Origin: Sacculina carcini
Taxonomy: Eukaryota; Arthropoda; Thecostraca; Sacculinidae
Reading direction: 5' to 3'
NCBI GenBank assembly: GCA_916048095.2
Contig: OU696570.1
Coordinates: 4,580,518 to 4,644,517 of the forward strand
Length of the DNA: 64,000 nt
Shown here: positions 55,769 to 64,000 of the stretch, piece by piece
Layout of the letters: each line of letters opens with the position of its first letter
How positions within the stretch are numbered: the stretch's first letter is position 1
Position numbers and translations under genes: made by a program
Notes under the pieces: generated by a model
What the model was told of the DNA's origin: nothing
What the model saw: the letters and a program-made list of their open reading frames with translations, nothing else
Databases searched by the model: none

Positions 55769-56940
55769 TTTTTCATGTAAGAGCTTCTCGACACACAGAT
55801 AATGACATCAATATTATTGAGCAATAGTGCGACGACAATATTACAGCTATGCTGAGATGACTATACAGAAATATATTGAAATTGGTTTTCGTTAATGCTT
55901 GTCCAATATTAGCTGATAATATGCATATTGATGAAAAGATCCTCAGTCAATATAGCTCAGGTTGAATGGTCCTAAATCAGTGTTGATTATTCCGGAATTG
56001 AAATTCATTATTCCGAAACTGATGTTGATTATTCCGGACTTGTATGCAATTTTAACAATTTCAAACGTTTAAAGCAGCTATCAGAGATTTAATTGCGTCA
56101 ATGAAAATAACCGAAAACGCAAATTTTTGCAAGTTTGAAGCAGAAAAGAATTGAAACAGAACCGTGGATTATACCACATTGTTTCCGATACAACATGCAA
56201 TGTGCACACAAAGGTGTGACTGCTTTAAGACTATTATAATTTGGTTATTGTTACATAATGAAGAGTTTATTAATGTAAATACATAATGTGCAAGACGAGG
56301 GAGGTTCTACAGTCTACTAAAGCAATTTAAATGTTTTACATAGTAAATTCACAGCAAGAGGATTATATTAAACGTATAGGAAATTTCCTATCATTATAAC
56401 CGGAAAGGCTATGAGTTACCAAATTAAAGAACTGGGCGAACAAAGTGCTTGACATGCATGAAACATATATCAGAGAAATGATACAGGTGTGTGTGTCATT
56501 ACGGCAGGTCATGCACAGCACGGTAGTCCATCCAACACGTCCAAACCAACCATACTCATCAACTTAGTATACCAACACATGAACTCAACATCACATTAAA
56601 TATTCAACACCTTAATACATCAAATACACATCGTCATCTTCTTAGCACATCAATACATTAAATATGCACATAGCCGTAGCAACCTCATCCCGCACATCCC
56701 GGCTTTGGGCAATTCCAAATGTTGAGGGGCCCATTGCTCAACGCCTGATATTAAAATGTATCATAAAATATCACATAAAAGTACCGTACGTTTGCAAGGG
56801 ATCGAAGGGCTGCTGGAAACTGCATTTTCCAAGAATCTTACCTTTATTATAATTGTGGTTCATCTATAATAGGGACACAAAATATTGCCTTCTGATGGCG
56901 GACATATAACTTTGCTTCGGCTCATAATACACAATTCAAC

Positions 56941-58257
56941 CATCAACTTAACACATAAAAACATCAAATGTACAGTACAATCAACTTAACACATTAATAC
57001 ATCAAATGTGCAGTACAATCAACTTAGCACAATAATACATCAAATGTACAGTACAATCAACTTAACACATTAATACATCAAATGTGCAGTACAATCAACT
57101 TAGCACAATAATACATCAAATGTACAGTACAATCAACTTAGCACATTAATACATCAAATGTACAGTACAATCATCAACTTAGCACAATAATACATCCAAT
57201 GTACTGTACAATCATCAACTTAGCACATTAATACATCAAATGTACAGTTCAATCAACTTAGCACATTAGTACATCAAATGTACAGTACAATCATCAACTT
57301 AGCACATTAATACAACAAATGTACAGTACAATCATCAACTTGGCACAATAATACATCCAATGTACTGTACAATCATCAACTTAGCACAATAATACATCAA
57401 ATGTACAGTACAATCATCAACTTAGCACAATAATACATCCAATGTACTGTACAATCATCAACTTAGCACATTAATACATCAAATGTACTGTACAATCATC
57501 AACTTATCACAATAATACATCCAATGCACTGTACAATCATCAACTTAGTACATTAATACAACAAATGTACAGTACAATCAACTTAGTACATTAATACATC
57601 CAATGTACTGTACAATCATCAACTTAGCACATTAATACATCAAATGTACAGTACAACCATCAACTTAGCACAATAATACATCCAATGTACTGTCCAATCA
57701 TCAACTTAGTACATTAATACATCCAATGTACTGTACAATCATCAACTGAGCACATTAATACATCAAATGTACAGTACAACCATCAACTTAGCACAATAAT
57801 ACATCCAATGTACTGTACAATCATCAACTTAGCACATATATACATCAAATGTGCAGTACAATCAACTTAGCACAATAATACATCAAATGTGCAGTACAAT
57901 CAACTTAGCACAATAATACATTCAATGTACTGTACAATCAACTTAGCACATTAATACATCAAATGTACAGTACAATCATCAACTTAGCACATAAATACAT
58001 CGAATGTACAGTACAATCATCAACTTATCACATTAATACATCAAATGTACAGTACAATCATCAACTTAGCACAATAATACATTCAATGTACTGTACAATC
58101 AACTTAGCACATTAATACATCCAATGTACTGTACAATCATCAACTTAGCACATTAATACATCAAATGTACTGTACAATCATCAACTTAGCACATTAATAC
58201 ATCAAATGTACTGTACAATCATTAACTTAGCACAATAATACATCAAATGTACAGCAC
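56941..58257. repeat. 41-44 bp minisatellite with TGTACWGTACA core (E2)
   Basis: About 31 units of the same repeat as 19121-20046. Variants (TTAGCACAATAATACATCCA versus TTAGCACATTAATACATCAA) alternate in runs, which suggests multi-unit duplications. Flanking sequence is collinear with E1 on both sides. Confidence 0.95.
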
Positions 58258-60693
58258 AATGCATGGCACAGTTGGTACAATAATAATTTCCGCATTAAGA
58301 TGAACTTATTCACATAGAAGCTACAATGTTATAAACCAGTGTCACAAACTGCAATAGAGAGGTCGGCCATTCTTAGAAAGTTGACATAAGTTTTTATAAA
58401 TTAAAATGGTTCCAGGGCTGCATCTATCTTAACAATTGAACACAATGCGGCTATATTCGTCAACTGGATGTTCTCGTGGTATCGGTAAACAGTGATTTAT
58501 TTATATGATATCATTGTCCTGTTGTACATGCTTTCCTGAGTTATATTGGCGCATCACAAGATAATTTTTCACTGACCACGTGTTTTAGATTACGTCACAC
58601 TTGACAAATTATCACTCCAAACTTGGGATAAATATGGCTAGTTCATCTAGCACCACATGACCAATGATCGCCAAATCAAGCAACGAACAAAATTACGCAT
58701 GTCGTCAGTGCAATTAATCGTGGAAAATCTCAAGTATCCATACGTTATTGTAACAAAAAGGGAATTCATTGATGTTAAAGTGAAAATCAATTTTTCATAG
58801 ATGAAAATCAATTGGTTAAAACTGAAAATCAGTTTTATATTGTCAAAATTAAGACCCTGGATCTGCGGATGAACAAACTTTGTGTTAATATTGTTCTGGT
58901 TGACATATTAGCGAAATGCAGAAAGTGTAAACCAAATTTCCCAACAGATTAATTTTTACCCAGCAGTCTGTCAACTTTAACAAAATATAATTTCCCTTTT
59001 GCAAACCTGGTTTTCACCTTTACCGAACTGATTTTCATTCCTATTGAATTGATTAGCACTAATAATACGTGATCTTTCCCATTTGCCAAATTGATTTGTC
59101 AATGATACAATGACTGAAAGTGCAGCGAGCGACCACATTGGTCCAAGTTATCATTAGTTATTTGAGGTTGTATGTTTCCAGGCTGTGAAAGCATTTCGAC
59201 CCAACATGCCCCCAACACTACGCTTTCTCAAATTGTCTTCATGTTTTTGTTTAAAGCTACACACCTCGCAAATGTATTTGTTGGAGTGATATAATGGTAT
59301 GCTTGTGAGATAATATGATATGCAATGGGAGTCATATAATTGCAGCTTGGGAGAAGTTAAGCAAACACAGTTGCTCGCTGCACAATCAGTCCCTAGGACT
59401 GTGCTTCTTCACCTCTTTGGCAGCGACCCAAACATATGCATCAATTAAGCAACGCCACCCAACCTAAACTGATACACGAATTATCATTAGGTGTAATGAT
59501 TATGCTTTTAATTAGAATATAATGTGCGTCGATCCATATCAAATCAGGATCAAATTTAATCGTGATAGAATCACAATCAGCATAAAATACTGAGACTAAT
59601 TATAATGTATTTAATTAATACAGTATATCATTGTAAAACATTAGTGGTAAAAAGTGCTTTCTACGAACAGTTGGGGCCCAATAGAATAGATTGATGTTGC
59701 AACTTTGAGTCGTGACCGAGGTATTAAGAAGCACTGTCATATGCATTTTAGTTAAATGCAATGACGGCATGTATAATATTGGCTAGCGCGTGATTTGGCG
59801 GTCAATGATTATGATTATCCGTCGTCATCCAGGTATTTGAATAACAGCCAATTATCACAGTTAGTTAACACATAAATTTACCATGTAAATATCAATAATG
59901 CCCACTACTTGTTTAGTCTCCTTATCATTAGAGCAATGGTCCGTAACCTTCTATTTGAGTATATTTCAATCTTGGAAGTAGGCCATTTGTGATACATGTT
60001 CTGTAGAAGTACTGGAGGCCAGTGAAAACTGGTAAGACAAATGGAAATGTGCACATACAAAGGAAACCAAACATAACACTGTATACTTCAACAGAGCATG
60101 TATACTTCTCGATGTGCCAAATGTTCTTTTTGTACAACAGCACTGTGAAATCTAATATATTCAGATATCTCATTATTATTATTGTTATTATCATTAATTA
60201 CAGGTACATCCAGTGACATGAAAAGGAGGCAAGGATTAATACACCTAGCAGTTGTCCCGTGCACCAGAAACGCTAAAAAATGTAGGGAGAAACAACGTTG
60301 GAGAAGCAAATGTTTCAGTCAGGGACATTATAGGCATATACATGTAAGCAAGTTACTGGAAACGAAGACATACACATTTGTAGTTATTGAAACGCACGTT
60401 CCTTCTTTTGTCTGTTCAATTATTTCACAATTGTTAACACTCCACTTGCCGCTAATGCATTGCTCCATAACCGGAGTTGCTCGCACGCCTAATTGTGCGA
60501 GCCTTTTTTCTAAGAGGCGCAAGGATTCCTATGAAAAATTAAAGAAAGTATATACTTTTACTCATTCTGTATATAGTTTCATATTCTGTAGTTACTCATA
60601 GTTACTTCTGTAGTTACTTCATAGTTACTCATTCTGTATACAGTTTCCGGAAAAATTATTGTCTAATCCTTTGTTTGATCCAATAATCTAGGG
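58258..60693. other. Non-coding part of the E2 body; contains two empty sites
   Basis: No gene is seen. About 60167-60171 is the empty site of the E1 LINE, and about 60563 the empty site of the E1 TRIM. Next to the latter, E2 has a local amplification of CTGTAGTTACT(T)CATAGTTACT (60594-60640). Confidence 0.7.
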
Positions 60694-61032
60694 CAGTGGT
60701 TCTCAACCGTTTTTCTCTGATTCCACACTTATTAATGATCCGCTTGTTCATTTTTACAACATCAGTGGTAAGTTCAACAAATTCAGTTGTTACATTAAAG
60801 CAAATATCTAGCAAAAATTGCAAAAGCAAAATATACAATTTGAAATTGATAAAACACACATGGTTATCCTGTTCTATTCGACATTTAGCTTCCCACTTGG
60901 CAACTCTTTAATTGCACACCAGTGGGCAATTAAAAACACCACCACAGGTTAAGAACCATCGGTCTAAAGGGTGCAAAAACTAACTGCTGGTTTGGAAAGG
61001 GTGCGAATACTGAGAACTGTCAAGAACCACTG
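60694..61032. mobile_element. hAT-type MITE in E2
   Basis: Ends CAGTGGTTCTCAACCG and GTCAAGAACCACTG are inverted repeats; flanks are ATCTAGGG and CGCTAGTG, a degenerate 8-bp duplication. It is shared with E1 (25298-25621), so it predates the duplication of the large element. Confidence 0.65.
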
Positions 61033-62957
61033 CGCTAGTGGGAAATCGGACAGGTTACGGACCATTACATTGAATAACTCTCACACACGTATCATGGAAA
61101 GCGGCACTTGTTCAACAATTTTCGTCATCTAGCCATGAATGTTGAAGCTGATTCAGAGCACGCTCTATACAGTACTGATCGAACGTATCAGAGTAGAATG
61201 TCACATTCAGATGAAGGGTTAACACTGAGCGGTGAAATGTAGAGAACATTGTACAGTTATGTATTGTTTAGTCCAAGTACACCGTCACTGCAGCATACAC
61301 ACGGAAGAATTTGCGGTTGCTTAACTAATGCACGCATAATGGAATACCGTTTTCATCACATTAAATCCAACAACCAAAGTCGCTGATGGGAACTCTGATC
61401 ATAAAAATTTACACGTTTGGAATCTCCTGTTTTTCTGTGTCTGTACCTCACTTGGTTTTATCACCTGTGTAGAGTTCATTTGAAGCTGATAGGTTAGTGG
61501 CGCTCATAAAAAGTTTCTCTGGATCTGTAAATGGCTAAACTCACAATGTTTGGCAAAATCTAGTGGCACTACACTGACATACTCTGCTCCAGGCAAAAAC
61601 GTCATCTCAACCATGTCCAAATGGATTATACTGTTGTGAGAGTCAGCCGTTTCTCAATAGGCACAGTATGCTCACTCATAATGTGAAACAGCACAGATCA
61701 CGTCTTCCAGTTGACATTCAATCCTCGTTCAATGCATGTAATGCCGTGCACGAAGAAATATCCTCAAGTGGTTTGTCATTAATCTCAGTGAGCGTACAAG
61801 TTTGGGTCTAATCAATGTATGTTTCCAATAGCCAATTGAAATGTTTGTGGTTGAAAATGGTGTTTGGGACCAAAGTACCGATACTTGATTAAAAATCAAC
61901 CATGCAGTATTTTGAGTATACAATTCCGTCAAGTGTTTGGATACAGATGCAGCCAATGGAGTTCTTAATCATGATCAGAAGCACAACAAAGTGAAAGTCA
62001 GGATGATTTGGTAGAAATATTGATGAGTATCTGAGCGTTTACCGACGGCTCGCATTCACAAAGATGCCGACAAATCAGCAGCTAGAGTGCACAATTGGAA
62101 CAATGAGCGCTTTAACAGGTCATTCATGCAGTCCTATAAGCTACAATCGCAAGACATCTCACAGAATCTCGTCATTTCATCAACGTGATATTACGGTGAA
62201 CTTTGCTTGAACACCAAGTGTTGTCCCACGTGAACAATGTGCCGATGGTTAGTGCAAGAATGGCGCAGAAGGAGAGAATCATCCAGACATAATTCGACTC
62301 GAAGCAATATGAAGTGGCAGATTAGCATTGCTTTCACAGTAGGTGCGCTTCCAGAGCTGGCTTGTACATGGAATCAAGAGGCAAGGTTTCATAGCCTTCA
62401 TCGAATGTCATTGTCAGGTCGCCAGGACAATTAGGGAAAGCGTACAACAACTCGAAACTTCTGGAAAACGACAAAAATTGGAACAGAGCACCGACTGAGG
62501 CCGAAGTTTGTGTTTGCAAACAACCTGGAAAGCGATGCCAGCTACAGCCGTACAATAGCGAGTCTAGCAATCTCTCAGCAGCGATCATCAGTACATTGAT
62601 GAAACTGTCTGCAAAACAGATACTGAGCAGCGTTGAATGGCTTCGCTGGACACTTTATGAGATACATGCACAAGTTGATTATTGATGTTTGAATATTGAA
62701 GAATTATGCAATTAGTCATGAAAAGAGTACAGGTTTTGCACGGACTAAAGTCAATTTCAAGAGCACACACGATCCAAATGTGCATTGTGGTTGAAATCAC
62801 ACGACATCACGTCAATAAGATTTGGCAACAGAAACAGCTCATGAGAAATGTCCTCCAGTATTGTTCCGCAGCGCTGATCTTCAAAGATGTGTACACCCAT
62901 CAAAAAGTGTGGATGTTTCACGTGCATGCTTGTCACAGACAATTCACTGGCTAGGTT

Positions 62958-63164
62958 TTGTCAGAGGAAGAAATTGTTGAAGCGCATCAAGAAGCGAACC
63001 GCTGTCCACATAGCTGGATGTCGACACATCCACAGGATATATTTCTCCAATTATTACGAACACAGTCTGAAGTGTACACAATATCAGAGGACACAGTTGA
63101 GCTCAGAAAATGTGCATTGAAAATTTGCTTGAAAATTGAATTCGGCACAAATGCTCTGAGTTAG
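62958..63164 (+). CDS. Conserved short frame (EEEIVEAHQE...) in E2
   Basis: About 68 codons: SEEEIVEAHQEANRCPHSWM, LLRTQSEVYTISEDTVELRK and IEFGTNALS. It is preceded by a strong acceptor-like GGTTTTGTCAG. E1 (27560-27766) is open too, while E3 has a TAA near the start. Hydrophilic peptide of unknown function, probably an exon if real. Confidence 0.35.
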   Translation: MSEEEIVEAHQEANRCPHSWMSTHPQDIFLQLLRTQSEVYTISEDTVELRKCALKICLKIEFGTNALS

Positions 63165-63214
63165 TCAACTGGTATTGCAAGATATACGCTGTTGGTAACG
63201 ATTGCAAGATCCAC

Positions 63215-63373
63215 ATGCAGTTGAAACGTTGGCAACACGTTGTGATGGTCGGTGATTCAGATAGTTACGCGCCATTTATGGAGTCCGAAAGTGACTTGAA
63301 TGTGCAATGTCTTCATCCGTACATTCAATGGATTCATGTTGAAAATCGCAATAATCACAATGAGCGTTGGTAA
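63215..63373 (+). CDS. Short conserved acidic frame (MQLKRW...) in E2
   Basis: Same 52-codon frame as 15702-15860, with the ATG kept and ending at the TAA of a TG|GTAAGT donor-like site. Differences from E3 are a few missense changes only. Unknown family. Confidence 0.35.
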   Translation: MQLKRWQHVVMVGDSDSYAPFMESESDLNVQCLHPYIQWIHVENRNNHNERW

Positions 63374-63460
63374 GTGTATCAACCACATGATTGCTGTTGC
63401 TTATAGACAACTTGTTGAGACTCGGAGTAAGAGAGAATGTACGATTAAAAAATTGCTTGA

Positions 63461-63628
63461 CTGAAAGCGGTTGTTATAGAGGCCGAAATACGCCGCCATC
63501 GTCTTCATGAGCAACAATACACTGTCTGCAAGATGTGTTCTGAATCGACCGCGCAAATGTTTTGTCATTGCAGGAGTAACAAAATGAATGAAGGCAAGAA
63601 TTGTAATCATGTCCCTATTACAAAGTGA
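63461..63628 (+). CDS. Short conserved Cys-rich frame in E2
   Basis: 55 codons with YTVCKMCSES and FCHCRSNKMNEGKNC. Relative to E1 and E3 it has one extra codon from a 3-bp insertion (CAACAATAC versus CAACAC). This is the best evidence that this phase was once translated. Possible zinc-binding end of an unidentified protein. Confidence 0.4.
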   Translation: MKAVVIEAEIRRHRLHEQQYTVCKMCSESTAQMFCHCRSNKMNEGKNCNHVPITK

Positions 63629-64000
63629 AACGATTAAATGATGTTGTATTACAATATTTAAATATCCTTTCTATAGATATCATTGGCGCCACTGTAGATT
63701 CGGCGTCCGCGCCTAGGTTTCCTCCGCCCTTCCTACACATTACTCCCCTGTATGGAATGCAATTGAAATATATACACTAGGACGTTACTGCTTCACGAGT
63801 TGGTTAGAGCCAAACGCCCTGCTCACCTACAATTGCATTAAATCATTGTTATTAATTGTTAATAATCAATGATAAATGTTAATAAATACTTGGAAATTGT
63901 ATACTTGATGAGATAGTGTGTCAACTGGAGAACTGGATGTATATTTATTTTTAATGTGTAGTATTCTCGCTTGCATTTGGCTCTTTGTTTAAATTGCTCT
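63629..64000. other. E2 spacer between the convergent frames
   Basis: Collinear with 28227-28600 of E1, including GGCGCCACTGTAGA and CTTCACGAGTTGG. No gene is seen; the helicase gene would begin (its 3' end first) about 200 bp beyond the window. Confidence 0.7.

Larger units (their letters stand above)
53065..64000 (-). mobile_element. Large Helitron-like element E2 (continues past the window)
   Basis: Collinear with E1 from 16496 to about 28600 once the nested LINE and TRIM of E1 are removed. Both copies start at the same TGACTGTTTCGTCG, which supports a true element end there. By analogy with E1, the helicase and Rep genes should lie just right of base 64000 on the minus strand. The left edge abuts the hAT terminus within 5 bp. 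Confidence 0.75.

Overview
This window is transposon-dense, AT-rich eukaryotic DNA, and it contains no host gene that I can support. The evidence for a eukaryote (very probably an animal, likely an invertebrate) is the mix of element types: Ty3/gypsy and non-autonomous LTR elements, a CR1/Daphne-like non-LTR retrotransposon, a Penelope-like element with a GIY-YIG endonuclease, hAT transposons with MITEs, and Helitron Rep/helicase genes. Splice-like GTAAGT sites and long TA and CA microsatellites agree with this. I cannot name the species.

Layout. 1-3437: two partial GC-rich Ty3/gypsy copies on the minus strand. They are joined as pol 3' end - LTR - gag/protease/RT, so they share one LTR. 3438-10530: a block of a dispersed repeat family marked by CCCGCCCGTCGTGCGG. 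A Penelope-like fragment (4141-5155) and a nearly complete CR1/Daphne-like LINE (about 5180-8850) sit inside it. 10531-13321: no recognisable gene. 13322-16310: a partial Helitron-like copy on the plus strand (E3) with an open PIF1-type helicase frame. 16496 to about 33390: a large Helitron-like element on the minus strand (E1). Its decayed Rep and helicase are at the right end. About 11 kb of mostly non-coding DNA follows, with a palindrome-bearing minisatellite, a truncated LINE and a small LTR element (TRIM). 33416-47141: tandem and higher-order arrays of the CCCGCCCGTCGTGCGG family and its partner module. 47142-50412: a non-autonomous LTR element. 50897-53059: a hAT element with a broken transposase. 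53065-64000: a second copy of the large Helitron-like element (E2), running off the window end.

How the parts fit. E1 and E2 are collinear for about 11 kb, so each serves as an empty site for insertions in the other. This shows directly that the LINE fragment and the TRIM entered E1, and that a 1.27 kb segment is present only in E2. E3, E1 and E2 share the block downstream of the helicase. That block holds three short conserved reading frames convergent to the Rep/helicase gene. The gypsy element and the TRIM share a 12-nt sequence straight after the LTR. It is complementary to the 5' end of tRNA-Phe rather than to a tRNA 3' end, which suggests an unusual primer.
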